From positions 44,671,501-44,735,500 of the forward strand of contig NC_083710.1 in the NCBI RefSeq assembly GCF_033118175.1: a stretch of DNA of 64,000 nt, in the 5' to 3' direction. Below are positions 33,068 through 44,915 of the stretch, one piece after another; position 1 is the stretch's first letter, and each line of letters begins with the position of its first letter. A model generated the notes under the pieces. It was given only the letters and a program-made list of their open reading frames with translations. It was not told the DNA's origin and made no database searches. This stretch comes from Dama dama (lineage: Eukaryota; Chordata; Mammalia; Artiodactyla; Cervidae). Position numbers and translations under genes: made by a program.

Positions 33068-35230
33068 TCAAATCTTTGGCATTCTGCCTTCTTTATGGTC
33101 ACATCTGAACGTGACTGCTGGAAAAATCATAGCTTTGGCTATATGGACCTTTGTTGACATAATGATGTCTCTGCTTTTTAATACACTGCCTAGGTTTGTT
33201 ACAGTTTTTCTTTCAAGGTACAAGCATCTTTTCGTTTCATGACTGCAGTCACCATCCACAGTGAATTTGGATCCCAAGAAAATAAAATCTATCACTGCTT
33301 CCACTTTTTCCCATTCTGTTTGCCATGAAGTGATGGGACAGAATGCCATTATCTTATTATTATTATTATTTTTTAAGTTGACTTTCAAGCCAGCTTTTTC
33401 ACTCTTCTCTTTCGCCCTCCTCAAGAGGTTCTTTAATTCCTGTTCACTTTCTACCATTAGAGTTATGTCATTTGCATATCTGAGCTTCTTGATATTTCTC
33501 CCAGCAATCCTGATTCCAGCTTGAGATTCCTCCAGCCTGGCATTTCTCAAGATGTACACTGTGTGTCAGTTAAATAATCACGGTGACAAGATTCAGCCTA
33601 GTCATATTCCTTTCTCACTATTGAACCAGTCCATTGTTCCCTGTCCCATTGTAACTGTTGCTTCTTGACCCATATATAGGTTTCCCAGGAGATAGCTAAG
33701 GTTGCCTGGTACTCCTGTCTCTTCAAGAATTTTCCATAGTTTGTTGTGATCATTACAGTCAAAGGTTTTAGTATAGTCAATGAAGCAGAAGTAGATGATT
33801 TTCTGGAACTCCATTGCTTTTTCCATGATCCAATGAAGATTGTCAATTTGATCTCTGGTTCCGCTGTCTCTTTGAAACCCAGGTTTTACACCTGGAAGTT
33901 CTCATTTCACATATTGCTAAAGCCTAACCTGAAGAATTTTGAGAATAATATTGCTAGCACATGAAATGAGTGCAATTGTACAGTAATTTAAACATTCTTT
34001 GGCATTGCCCTTCTTTGAGATTGGAATGAAAGCTGGCCTTTTCTAGTCCTGTGGCCACTGCTGTTTTCCAAATTTACTGACATATTGTGTGCAGTACTTG
34101 AATAGCATTATCTTTTAGGATTCTAAGTAACTAAGCTGGAATTTCTTCACCTCTACTAGCTTGTTCCTAGTAATGCTTCCTAAGGTCCACTTGATTTCAC
34201 ATTCCAGGATGTCTGACTCTAGGTAAGTAACCACACCATCTTGGTTAGCTAGGTCATTAAGATTTTTTTTTTTTTGTATAGTTCTTCATGTATTCTTGCC
34301 ACCTCTTCTTAATCTCTTTTGCTTCTATTTAAGTCCTTAATATTTCTATCCTTCCTCATGCTCATCCTAGCTTGAAATATTCCCCTTTTTTACCTCCAGT
34401 TTTCTTGAAGAGATCTCTAGTCTTACCCATTCTATTGTTTTCCTCTATTTCTCTGCATTGCTCATTTAAGAAGGTCTTCTTGTCTCTCCTTGCTATTCTC
34501 TGGAACTCTGCATTCAGTTGGGTATATACTTCCCTTTCTCTTTTGCTTCCCTTTTTGCTTCTCTTCTCTTCTCAGCTATTTGTAAAGTCTTCTCAGACAA
34601 CCACTTTGCCTTCTTGCAGTTCTTTTTCTTGGGGATAGTTTTGGTCACTGCCTCCTGTACAATATTACAAACTTCTGTTAATAGATCTTCAGGTACTCTG
34701 TCTACCTGATTTAATTCCTTGAATCTATTTGTCACCTTCACAGTATAATCATAAGGGATTTAAGCCTGCAATTTACAATAAAGAGCTCATGATCTTAAGC
34801 CACAGTCAGCTTCATGTATTGTTTTTTGCTGACTGTATAGATCTTGCCCATTTTTGGCTGCAAAGAACAGAATCAGTCTGATTTTGGTATTGACCATATG
34901 GTGATGTTAATGTGTAGAATCATCTCTTGGGTTGTTGGAAAAGGGTGTTTGCTATGATAGGCATGTTCTCTTGATAAAACTTTGCCCTGCTTCATTTTGT
35001 ACTCCAAGGTCAAACTTGTCTGTTATTCTGGGTATCTCTTCACTGCCTACTTTTCCTTTCCTATCCCCTCCAATGAAAAAGTCATTGTTTTTTGGTTTTA
35101 GTTCTATAAAGTGTTGTAGATCTTCATAGAAGCAGTCAACTTCAGCTTTTTCAGCATCAGTGACTGAGGCATAGACTTGAATTACTATGATGTTAAATGG
35201 TTTGCCATGGAAATGAACCAAGATCATTCT
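33068..35230 (-). pseudogene. BovB endonuclease-RT gene remnant
   Basis: Minus-strand frames cover three parts of the BovB protein. The endonuclease part at 34,952-35,227 contains 'GDRKGKVG' (about 35,046-35,071) where the family has GDWNAKVG, so the conserved Asn is lost. The linker at 34,514-34,741 has a basic 'KRREAKREAKEKGK' stretch. The RT part is at 33,068-33,846, with the catalytic box YAND instead of YADD (33,467-33,478). Both enzymatic centres are therefore mutated, besides frameshifts and an in-frame run of Asn codons at about 33,352-33,372. Confidence 0.88.
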
Positions 35231-35370
35231 ATCATTTTTTCAGGTTGCACCCAGGTACTGCATCTTGAACTCTGTGTTGACTATGAGTGCTATTCTGTTT
35301 CTTCTAAGGGGTTATTGCCCACAGTAGTAGATATAATAGTCATCTGAATTAAATTTGCCTGTTGCTTCCA

Positions 35371-35559
35371 AGCATTCTCTGGTGGCTGAGATGGTAAAGA
35401 ATCTGCCTGCAATACAGGACACCCGGGTTTGATCCCTGGGTTGGGAAGATCCTCCGGAGAAAGGAATTCTTGCCTGAAGAATTCCATGGACGGAGGAGCC
35501 TGGTGGGCTACAGTCCATGGGGTCCCATAGCATCGGACATGACTGAATAGCTAACACTT
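35371..35559 (+). repeat. Bov-tA SINE inside BovB
   Basis: A forward copy in the BovB endonuclease region with 'gatggtaaagaatctgcctgc', 'gggtttgatccctggg' and 'catcggacatgactgaatag'. It is flanked by ttgcttcca (35,362-35,370) and ttgctttca (35,560-35,568), a 9 bp TSD with one mismatch. About 20 bases around 'ggagaaaggaattcttgcc' are shortened relative to other copies. Confidence 0.92.
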
Positions 35560-35666
35560 TTGCTTTCATTCCCTTTCATTTTAGTTCACTATTTCCTAAG
35601 ATGATGATATTCAATTTTGCCATCTCCTGCTTGACCATGTCCAATTACCACATCCAAGTTACCACA

Positions 35667-36130
35667 GCCAGGACTGTAATTACCATGAGTAGTCCTCTTG
35701 TGTGTGTATATGTACGTGAATGGATCACAGATATCTGATTCAATGTTATTTCTGGGTGTGTCTGGGAAGGTATTTCTGGAGAAGATTCACTTTTGAATCA
35801 GTAGACAGAGTAAAGCAGATTGCCCTAACTAGTGTGGTTGGGCATCATCCAATCCCCTGAGGGCCTAAGAAAATCAGGAGTAAGAAGGATTCACTCTGTC
35901 TCTGCCTGAGTGGAACACTGATATTCTCTTTCTTCCACTGTTCCTGTTTCTCAGACCTTCTGGCTCAGATAGAAATCAGTACCATCTGGCTCTCAGGCCT
36001 TTGAACTACATCTCTAGTTTTCTTAGGTCTCCAGCTTGCAGATGGTGGATTGTAGGACTTCTCCATGATTGCATGATCCAACACTGTGTAACAAAATCAG
36101 CCTCAATCTCTCTCTCACATGTTGTATAAG
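35667..36130 (+). mobile_element. ERV-L 3' LTR (MLT2 type)
   Basis: 'tgttatttctgggtgtgtc', 'tttgaatcagtagacagag', 'gcatcatccaatcccctgag', 'tctccagcttgcagatgg' and 'tgtaggacttctccatgattgc' appear in MLT2 order on the plus strand, the same orientation as the pol genes. The LTR starts at about 35,701. Its 5' part is shortened and its 3' end is cut near 36,125 before the usual '...ctaataca'. The first 35 bases are ERV-L 3' internal sequence. Confidence 0.8.
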
Positions 36131-37599
36131 GAAGGTAATGTACATGTAAGGAATGAGATTTAGTTGATTTCCTCAGGACAACTAAACCAAGTATCAGAGC
36201 CAGGGCATGACCCTACATATTCTTTTTATTTCTCTGTTATTTTCAGAATAGATGAATTGAAAAAGAATGAGTTATAGCTCAAATCACTTTTTTATTTTAA
36301 TGTATCTGAACTCTCTATAAGAAGGAAAAAATTTGGAAAGACAGAAAGCCTAAAGTAGACTTATATCCATTATGTTCTTTCTGAATATTTTCTTGCACAT
36401 AATTGAAGCTTTTGAGAAGTTCTTTCTTTTGGCATACTATGTTCTATTTGGTAAGTCTTTTTTGCACATGCATTCTGCTTTACAAATATGCAATTTTCAA
36501 GAATAAGAAGCTGATTTGTTTCTATCACTCTCCAACATTGATCACAATAGGTTCATAAATGCCATTAATTCCATTTAGGCAATTATAATAAAATGTAAAG
36601 CTTTTTATAAACAATCTGCCCCCTTATGTCTATTGTGTGTATATTTGCATTCAAATTTGAAATCTTCACATCATACTAATGACAGATTTTGCATTTACAT
36701 TAAATGCTCAAATTTATACATTAATTAAATTTTTCTATAAACTCCTAACATTACCATTATTAAATTCTCATTTCATAATAATCAAGACAAAGTAAAATGT
36801 TGACATAGTATTTTAAAGACTTTTGTTTTCTTTCAAATAATCATAAAATCTAAATCTTACATTTGTATTAATATTCTACTATCTTGAAACAGGAAATAAT
36901 CCGCCATAATTTTCATAGTTTTTTCTTTTTAAGTTATCTTCTTTCACGGAGAAGCTGTTGAGTAGATTTAAATATAAGTTTATATTTGTAAAACATTATT
37001 TTCTACATAATTTGAATAAAATCAGTAAATTAAATGAAGTTTTATTAAAAAATATTGGAAAAACATTGCTCACTTCAGCAGTATATGGTTTGCCTCAGTT
37101 AACACAACACATAGAATCTGATATGTAGCAGATGGTGGTATAAAAACAAAGTAGTGTTTCCCTTTTGGTTCTTTTATATTTATGTGCTCATTTATTGGGG
37201 AAGAAAACAGCTAATTTGCTATTTTTTTCAAAAGAGAAATGGAGTTATGAGAGAAAATTTCAAATGCATGATTGCTCTTTTGCATCTTATATTGAAGCTG
37301 CTACAAAACTGTAGAAATAAAAATAAAATTTCTTCAATTCACATAATCTGAGGGGTAAAAGAAGTGGCAAGGGCATTTTTAAAACTTTGACTGTGTTTGC
37401 AAAACTGTACCTGAAAACTCCTTCTTTGAAATCTTTCCACTACAGCATAGTATATAATGAATTAACTGACTGAACTTTGTTTTTAACACTGAACAGCACC
37501 ATAGCAAGTGAACTCTGTGCATAAAAAAGGCTCATATCTCTGAAATGAATGAACTCGAATACACAAATCCTGTCCCTGTTTTTCTGTCTTGTATACAAA
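36131..37599. other. Unassigned AT-rich sequence
   Basis: No gene or repeat family is recognised in this very AT-rich block. Confidence 0.5.
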
Positions 37600-37715
37600 T
37601 GTAGAGCACTTACATTTATATTGTTTCTTATGTTATTTTTCACAATAGCTTCATCTTATTTTCTTAGATAAGGAAATTAAAGTTTAAAAAGTTAATTTAT
37701 CTGTTTATTAAGAAT
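37600..37715 (-). repeat. MIR-like SINE fragment
   Basis: 'agagcacttacatttatatt', 'ttcacaatagcttcatc' and 'agataaggaaattaaagtt' follow the antisense MIR pattern (gagcactta..., cacaacaac..., gatgaggaaactgag...). It is heavily diverged. Confidence 0.4.
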
Positions 37716-38142
37716 AAGCTTAATTAATATACCTATTTATTAAAATAAATTCAAAATGAATTAAATGCTTAAATATAAGATTTGAAACCATAAACTTTCT
37801 AGGAGGAAACATAGGCATTATGATCTTTGACGTTGGTCTTCAAAATATTTTTTGGATACATTTTCTCAGGCCAGAAAAACAAAAGTAAAAATCAATAAAT
37901 GTGATTATATCAATCTAAAAAGTATTTGCACAGTGAAAGAAATTACAAGAAAAAACAAAATGTTTGCCTACTGGATGAAAAAAGATATTTGCAAATAATA
38001 TATCAGATAAGGGGCTATATCTAAAATGTAAGAGGAACTCATACAATTCAACATCAAATAAAACAAAACAAACCAAACAAAAAACCCAACTAAAAAATAA
38101 GCTGAGCATCAGAACAGACATTTTCCCAAAGAAAACCTATAT

Positions 38143-38302
38143 ACCCAGAGGAATCAGGTGGAGAGGGAGATGGGAGGGGGGATCGGGAGGGGGAATACAT
38201 GTAACTCCATGGCTGATTCATGTCAATGTATGACAAAACCCACTGAAATGTTGTGAAGTAATTAGCCTCCAACTAATAAAAAAAAAAAAAAAAAAAAAAA
38301 AG
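38143..38302 (+). mobile_element. Young L1-BT 3' end with polyA
   Basis: 'acccagaggaatcaggtgg', 'ggctgattcatgtcaatg', 'gacaaaacccactgaaatg', 'taattagcctccaac' and a 24-base A-run form the 3'UTR end of a recent bovine L1. It inserted into the old L1M between 'cccaaagaaaacctat' and 'gactaatgggcac'. Confidence 0.87.
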
Positions 38303-39329
38303 ACTAATGGGCACATGAGAAAAAAAAAAAAGCTCAACCTCACTAATCATCAGAGAAATGCAAATCAAAATCATAATAAGATATCATCTAACACCTTTCA
38401 AGATCTCTATTATCAAAAAGACAACAAGTGAAATCATTGCTGTGGATATGGAGAAAAGGTAATTCTCCCCACTGTTGGTGAGATTATAAGTTGGTGCATC
38501 CACTATGGAAAACAATATGGAGATTCCTCAAAAAATTAAAAATACAACTATTAAATGATCTAACAATACCACTCCTGGGTATTTTGTCCAAAAAGTAAAC
38601 AAAAACACTAATTTGAAAAGATATATATCCCCTTAGGTTCATTGCAACATTATTTACAATAATAAAGATACTGAAACAACTGAAGCGGACATCAATAGAT
38701 GAATGTATATACACATATGTCTCACATTTTCCATATACTATTTAAAATAGAATATAAGTCACAAAAGAAAGAAAAGTCATTTATGATACATGGACAGACC
38801 TATAATGCATTATGCTAAGGGAAATAAGTCAGATAGAGAAAGGCAAATACTGAATTATTTCATTTATATGTAGATATCAAAAAGCAAAACAAATAAACAA
38901 ATATACCAAATATAAACAGAGTTATAGGTACACAAAGTAAACAGGTGCTTAACGGAGAGGAGAAGAAAAAGAAAGAGGTGAGGGAGATTAAGTAAGTGAT
39001 ACAAACTTCCTGTTGTAACATAAATGTCAAACACATGAAATGTACAGTGTGGGGAGTAGAGGCAGTAACTATGTAATATGGTTGTCCTACAACATACTGT
39101 GACTAAAGATCATGGTGACCGGTTTGAAATGTATAGAAATGTCAAATCACTGTGTTTTGTAACATAATGTCCTAGGTAAATTAAATTTCAAAAATAAACA
39201 AACTCGTAGAAAAAGAGATCATATCTGTGGTTACCAGAGGTGGGATTGGGGATGGGGAAAACTGGATGAAGTCAATCAAAAGGCACAGCCTTTCAGTTAT
39301 AAGATGAATAAGTACTAGGGATGTAACAT

Positions 39330-40867
39330 GTTGTTTAGTAGCTAAGTCATTTCTGACTGTTTGGAACTCCATGGACTGCAGCAAGCCAGGACTCCCCGGT
39401 TCTCACTATTTTCCAGAGTTTGCCCATGTTCATGTCCACTGAATCGACGATGCTATCCAGCTATCTCATTCTCTGCCTTCCCCTTCTCCCCTTGTCCTCA
39501 ATCATTCCCAACATTAAAGTCTTTTCCACTGAGTTGGCTTTTCACATCAGGTGGCCAAAGTATTGGAGCTTCAGCTTCAGCATCAGTCATTCCAATGAAT
39601 ATTCAGGGATGATTTCCTTTAGGATTTGCTGATTTGAATTTCCTGCTGTCGAAAGGACTCTTCACAGTCTTCTCCAGCACCACAATTCAGAAGCATTAAT
39701 TCTTTGGTTCTCAGACTTCTTTATGGTCCAACTATCACATCCATACATGGCTACTAGAAAGACCATAGCTTTGACTATATGGACTTTTGTTGGCAAAGTG
39801 ATGCCTTTGGTTTTCAATACTGTCTAGTTTTTTCATAGCTGTCCTTCAAAGGAGCAAGCATCTTTAAATTTCAGGGCTGCAGTCACTATCCGAAGTGATT
39901 TTGGAGCTCAAGAAGAGAAAATCTGTCACTGCTTTCACTTTTTTCTCTTCTATTGTCCATTAAGTGATGGGCTGGTTGCCATGATCATGGTTTTTTTTTT
40001 TTTTTTTTTTTAATGTTGGTTTTTAAACCAGCTTTTTCACTCACCTCTTTCACACTCACAAAAGAGGTTCTTTAGTTCCTCTTTGCTTCCTGCCATTAAA
40101 ATGGTATTATAAGCTTATCTGAGGTTGTTGATATTTCTCCTGGCAATCTTGTTTCCAACTTTCAACTCATCCAGCCTGGCATTTTGCAATTTAAATCACT
40201 CTGCATATGAGTTAAATAATCAGGTTGACAATATACAGCTTTGCTGTAGTCATCTCCCAATTTTGAACCAGTCAGTTGTTCCATGTCCAGTTCTCACTGT
40301 TGCTTCTTTACCAGCATACAGGTTTCTCAGGACACATTTAAGGTGGTCTGGCCTTCCCATCTCTTTAAGAGTTTTCCACAGTTTGTTGTGGTCCACACAG
40401 TCAAAGGCTTTAGCATAGTCAACGAAATAGAGGTAGATGTTTTTCCAGAGTTCGCTTTCTTTTTCTATGATCCAATGAACATTGGATAAGCTTCCCTGAT
40501 AGCTTGGTTGGTAAAGAATCTGCCTGCAATTCAGGAGACCCTGATCCAATTCCTCGGTCAGGAAGATCCACTGGAGAAAAGAAAGGCTACCCACTCCAGT
40601 ATTCTTGGGCTTTCTTCATTGTTCAGCTGGTAAAGAACCTGCCTGAAATGCTGGAAACCCCAGTTTGATCTCTGGGTTGGGAAGATACCCTGAAGAAGGG
40701 ACACAGGCTACCCACTCCAGTATTCTTGCCTAGAGAATCTCATAGATGGAGGACCCTGGTGGACTACAGTCCATGGGGTTGTAAAGAGTAGGACATGACT
40801 GAAGTAACTTAGCACACAATGAAATGCTGACAATTTGATGTCTTGTTCCTCTGCATTTTCTAAGGAC
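39330..40867 (-). mobile_element. BovB (RTE) retrotransposon inside L1M
   Basis: A minus-strand, 5'-truncated BovB with its 3' end at 39,330 ('gttgtttagtagctaagtc') and the 3' half of RT up to 40,479, resuming at about 40,824-40,866 after a SINE. The 8 bp TSD tgtaacat (39,322-39,329 and 40,868-40,875) lies in the L1M 3'UTR. The RT catalytic box region (about 40,110-40,125) is destroyed by a stop. A T-run of about 22 lies at 39,991-40,012. Confidence 0.92.
40480..40816 (+). repeat. Bov-tA dimer SINE inside BovB
   Basis: Two tRNA-like heads ('agcttccctgatagcttgg' and 'gggctttcttcattgttcagc') and one BovB-like 3' end ('gtaggacatgactgaag'). A 7 bp TSD, caatgaa (40,473-40,479 and 40,817-40,823), flanks it. 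Confidence 0.92.
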
Positions 40868-41145
40868 TGTAACATACAACATGATAAATATAGTTAACAA
40901 TGATGTATGTTATATATGTTATGCATGAAAGCTGTTAAGAGAGTAAATACTAAGACTTCTCATCATCATAAAATGCTTTTTTCTATTTCTTTAATTTCAT
41001 ACCTGTAGGTCATGATTTATGTTTACTAAACTTATTGTAGTAATTATTTTATGATGGACACAAATCAAAGCACTATGCTATACACTTTACACTTATACAG
41101 TACTACATGTCAATTATATCTCAATAAACATGAAGAAAAATTAAT

Positions 41146-42615
41146 TTAAGTTTACAGAGCAGGTATGTGGTGGTCTGGAATTATGCTTCACATTACTACT
41201 TTCAAAACTATGCCATAAAATCAAAATTTAGGTGTCAGCTTTGACTTTCTATTTTGAGGTCTTGATGTCCTTCTTATTTTTTGAGAAGTCAGAATGAATT
41301 ACTCAAACATGAGAGAAGTAGATTGTTATGACATTAATAATGTTTGAGTTTCAGGATCTCTTTGCCCTTTCTATATATAAAGCCTTGTAAACTAGGCACA
41401 CTTTTCCTGATGACCCACCAGATTTTAATTTTCTTGTACTTCAGAACCTCCACTTACAGGTTCTCCACGTCATCATATGAATATAATCATCTATATTACA
41501 GTGCCTTACTTTGGCCTTGTGCTCTAAGATAACCTATGGCCATCTGAGGACTTCGATTATAATCACAGATTCTCCCCCAACCCCAGAATAATTTACTTCC
41601 TTTTTGAAGCAGTTCTCAGATTTCAGCTTGGTAGAGCTTTTAAGAACATTGGCCTTGAGTGTAAGAAACTTGAAGCAGAGTCTATGTGTTATTTATCATT
41701 TTACTCCTAGTACCTAGAATAGTGTTCATCAGTAAGTAAGTACCTTAATAAGGTTTCATCTTCAGATTTTATTGCATCATGCAACAGTACATTTTTTTCC
41801 CCACATTTCTTTGTTTGATGCTATATTTTCATTAACAGCAAATATGCACAAGGATACTCACACCCAATAGATACCTGGGCACCCTCTCACCCAACATACA
41901 CACTTTAAAAAATCTTTTGGCCCTAGGCCTTTTATCTATTGGGGTCTTTATGTCTTTCTTTTTATTTTTTTATGATATTTCAGCATTATTAGAGTTTCAT
42001 TAAAAGAACATTAAAAATCTGATTCACTTTGTAAGCTCAATTAAAGAACAGTAACTTTTAAAGGGAAAATGTCTCAACTGTGATACTTTTAGACAGCCCT
42101 CATTTATCAACTTTCTTAAAAGGAAATTCAGAGAAAAGCCCAGTCAACCATGCAAAAGTTGATGACCACAAGGGCAGGGAGAGTCAAAAGAATTAGACCT
42201 CTAGTGGAAAATCTTATATCATACACACACACGTACACAAGGGCTCTTGTATTTTAAGAATTTAAAGCATGTTCAATTACATTGGTGAGGTTTACAGAAA
42301 TAATAGTGTTTGCAGCCATAATAAGATCACTAAATATATTAAAACACAAAGCAATGTACAGCAAAATTATGGTAATTTTTATAAAAGTATTTAAAAATAT
42401 TGGTTTGGTATAATTTAGCAGATGCCATTTTATAATTACTCTCACCAATTGAATAAAGTATATCAATAAAAGGTGTTTGAAGATGTAATGTCCTCCATGA
42501 GCTGACCTTGGCCAACCAAAGTCCTTAGACTCAATACCTGACCAAACCAAGCCGTGTGCTTTCTCATTCTCTGACTTTGCACAAGATGTTCTTTTTATAG
42601 CAAATAACTGCCTAA
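41146..42615. other. Unassigned sequence
   Basis: No gene or repeat family is recognised. A (CA)n run lies at about 42,223-42,240. A 146-codon minus-strand frame (42,254-42,694) crosses into the BovB copy and is judged a chance frame. Confidence 0.45.
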
Positions 42616-43937
42616 GACTGGACTTAGCACTGCACTGGCCACAAGACTGGAAAAGGTCAGTTTTCATTCCAATTTCAAAGGAAGGCAACACCAAAGAATG
42701 TTCAAACTACCATAAATTGGCTCATTTCACATGCTACCAAGGTAATGCAAATCCTTCATTAGGCTTCAGCAGTATGTGCACTGAGAACCTGAGGATGTAT
42801 AAGCTGGATTTAGAAAAGTCAGAGGAACCTGAGATCAAAGTGCCAACATCTGCTGGATCATAGAAAAAGCACGGGAATTCAAAAAAAAAAAAAAAAAAAA
42901 CTACATTGCTTCATTGACTACACTAAAGCCTTTGACAGTGTGGACCACAGAAAATTGTGGAAAATTCTTAAAGAAATGAGAATACCAGACCACCTTACTT
43001 GTTTCTTGAGAAACATGTATGCAAATCAAGAAACAGCAGTTAGAACCAGACATAGGACAACATACTGGTTCAATACTGGGAAAGGGGTTTGACAAGGCAG
43101 TATATTGGCACCCTACCTATTTAAATTATATGCAAAGTACATCATATGAAATGCCAGGCTGGAAGACTCACAAACTGGAATTAAGATTGTTGGGAGAAAT
43201 ATGAACAACTTCAGATATGTAGATGATGCCACTTTAATGGCAGAGAGTGAAGAGGAACTAAAGAACCTCTTGATGAGGGTGAAAGAGGAGAGTGAAAAAG
43301 CTGGTTTAAAATTCAACATTCAAAAAACTAAGATCATGGGCAACTGGTCCCATCACTTCATGGTAAATAGATGGGGAAAAAGTGGAAACAGATTCTTTTT
43401 TTCTTGGGCTCCAAAATCACTGTGGACAGTGACTGCAGTCACAAAATTAAAAGACAGTTGCTTCTTGGAAGAACAGTTTTGTCAAACCTAGACAGTGTAT
43501 TAAAAAACAGAGACATCACTTTGCTGACAAAGGTTTGTATAGTCCAAGCTATGGTTTTTCTAGTCATGTATGGGTGTGAAAGCTGGACTATAAAGATGGC
43601 TGAACACTGAAGAATTGATGCTTTTGATATGTGGGGCTGGAGAAAACTCTTGAAACTATCTTGGACAGAAAGGAGATTAAACCAGTCAATCCTAAAGAAA
43701 ATAATTTCCTAAAGGAAATCATCCTAAGAATTCATTGGAAAGACTGATACTGAAGTTGAAGCTCCAATACTTTGGCCACCTGATGTGAAGGGCCAACTCA
43801 TTGGAAAAGACCCTAATGCTGTGAAAGACTCAGGGCAAGAGGAGAAAGGAGATAGTAAAGGACAGTGAAGCCTGGCAAGCTGTAGTTCATGGGATGGCAG
43901 GGAGTTGGAGAGGACTTAGCAACTAAACAACATCAGT
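42616..43937 (+). mobile_element. BovB (RTE) retrotransposon, plus strand
   Basis: A 5'-truncated BovB from 'actggccacaagactgg' to the old-type 3' end 'ggacttagcaactaaacaac'. The 7 bp tgcctaa at 42,609-42,615 and 43,938-43,944 fits a TSD. An A-run of about 20 at 42,881-42,900 interrupts the RT. It is old, judging by frequent differences from the nested copy at 10,712-12,153. Confidence 0.9.
42900..43610 (+). pseudogene. BovB reverse transcriptase remnant
   Basis: The RT palm frame at 43,201-43,491 carries YVDD (43,216-43,227) followed by the 'MAESEEELKNLL' block, and the C-terminal part continues in other frames (43,371-43,610). YVDD keeps both catalytic Asp residues. Frameshifts and stops elsewhere, including TGA at 43,090-43,092 within the GKGVRQG region, inactivate it. 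Confidence 0.85.
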
Positions 43938-43944
43938 TGCCTAA

Positions 43945-44694
43945 CCCCAACATGTCTCACTCATTCCTCATCCACATGATGAAACATCAGTGTAAGTATC
44001 TCCAAAGAAAGCTTTTATGGTCCATCGCTGAGCTAAATACTTCTCAGTCTCCTCTACTAGAGGAATGGTAGAGGAGCTATCATGTCCCATGATGTCACAG
44101 GTTATTTCTTTCTTCCATTAACCAAGGACACAGTGAAGAGAAAAGCATCCTTTCCTATTTATCAATGTGAACATTTTTTTTCTCCTGCTTTGTTCAGGAC
44201 CCACCTCTTTTCAAAACAAAGATTCACTCCTACAGTGAAGCAACACTTCTTGTTGCAAATTTGCAGACCCAGCATAGAATATAAACAAAATGTAATTAGT
44301 TGAAGTATAAATGAATTGCAGCTTTTCTTTCCTTACTTGACAAGAAGAGAAGATAAATTCAATTACAAGAAAATAACAGTAACTTTGAAGAATATCTTAA
44401 AATACTATTTTGTAATATGCTAGAATTCATTATGAATTAATTATTACAAATTATTCATGTTTTAGAGATATAGAGTATTTGCTGAGTCTGTTTTAGTTTC
44501 CTTCTCTCATTTGCTATGTTAGCAAATTTTCTAACAAATACACTTGAATTTAAGAATTCTTATTCAAAAAACATGCATTTTCTTTACCTTTTAAAATTTG
44601 TTGGTGGGTAAGAATTCATTTAAACATGAATTACATGGCTTTGGTAGAATTATTTAGAAGAAATAAGAAAATTTAGCAGTGAAGAGAAGTTGAC
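43945..44694. other. Unassigned sequence
   Basis: No gene or repeat family is recognised. Confidence 0.5.
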
Positions 44695-44915
44695 AGGAAA
44701 TCAAGGTCTGAATTCAGATTCTGGCTCAAGCCTCACTTCTGATGCTTACTAACTTGTGACTTTGGACAAAATCATATTGAAGTTTCTTTCTCAGAAGGTG
44801 GGAATAATAATAGTTTTTCCACTTGTGGTTGTTGGAGAGACTCAATGAAATAAGAGTTATGAAAAAATTCACAGTGCCTTGGACTTAATAAATGCTAAAT
44901 AAATATTAGCTATTC
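44695..44915 (+). repeat. MIR SINE
   Basis: A sense MIR: 'ctgaattcagattctggctc', 'acttgtgactttggacaaaa', 'tgggaataataatag', 'gttgttggagagactcaatg', 'cagtgccttggac' and 'aataaatgctaaataaatattagctatt' appear in family order. An old, pan-mammalian SINE. Confidence 0.85.

Larger units (their letters stand above)
32479..35656 (-). mobile_element. BovB (RTE) retrotransposon inside ERV-L, near full length
   Basis: A 3,178 bp minus-strand BovB containing two Bov-tA SINEs, flanked by an exact 10 bp TSD, agttaccaca (32,469-32,478 and 35,657-35,666). It runs from the 3' end ('gttgcagttcaattgctaag') through RT to the endonuclease domain at about 34,950-35,650, and is 5'-truncated within or near the endonuclease N-terminus. 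It separates ERV-L pol from the 3' LTR. Confidence 0.95.
37740..41145 (+). mobile_element. L1M ORF2 3' part and 3'UTR, multiply interrupted
   Basis: An old eutherian L1 in plus orientation. ORF2 C-terminal sequence starts at about 37,780 and continues through 'agagaaatgcaaatcaaaa' and 'taccactcctgggtat'. The 3'UTR ('ggttaccagaggtgggattgg', 'ataagtactagggatgtaac', then 'caacatgataaatatagttaac') runs to 'atctcaataaa' at 41,120. It is broken by an L1-BT tail (38,143-38,302) and a BovB (39,330-40,867). No open frame survives. Confidence 0.87.

Noticed and set aside
42254..42694. 146-codon minus-strand open frame with hydrophobic stretches
   Set aside because: It runs through the end of a BovB copy read antisense and into AT-rich DNA. 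Hydrophobicity follows from T-rich codons, and I see no domain or conserved pattern.
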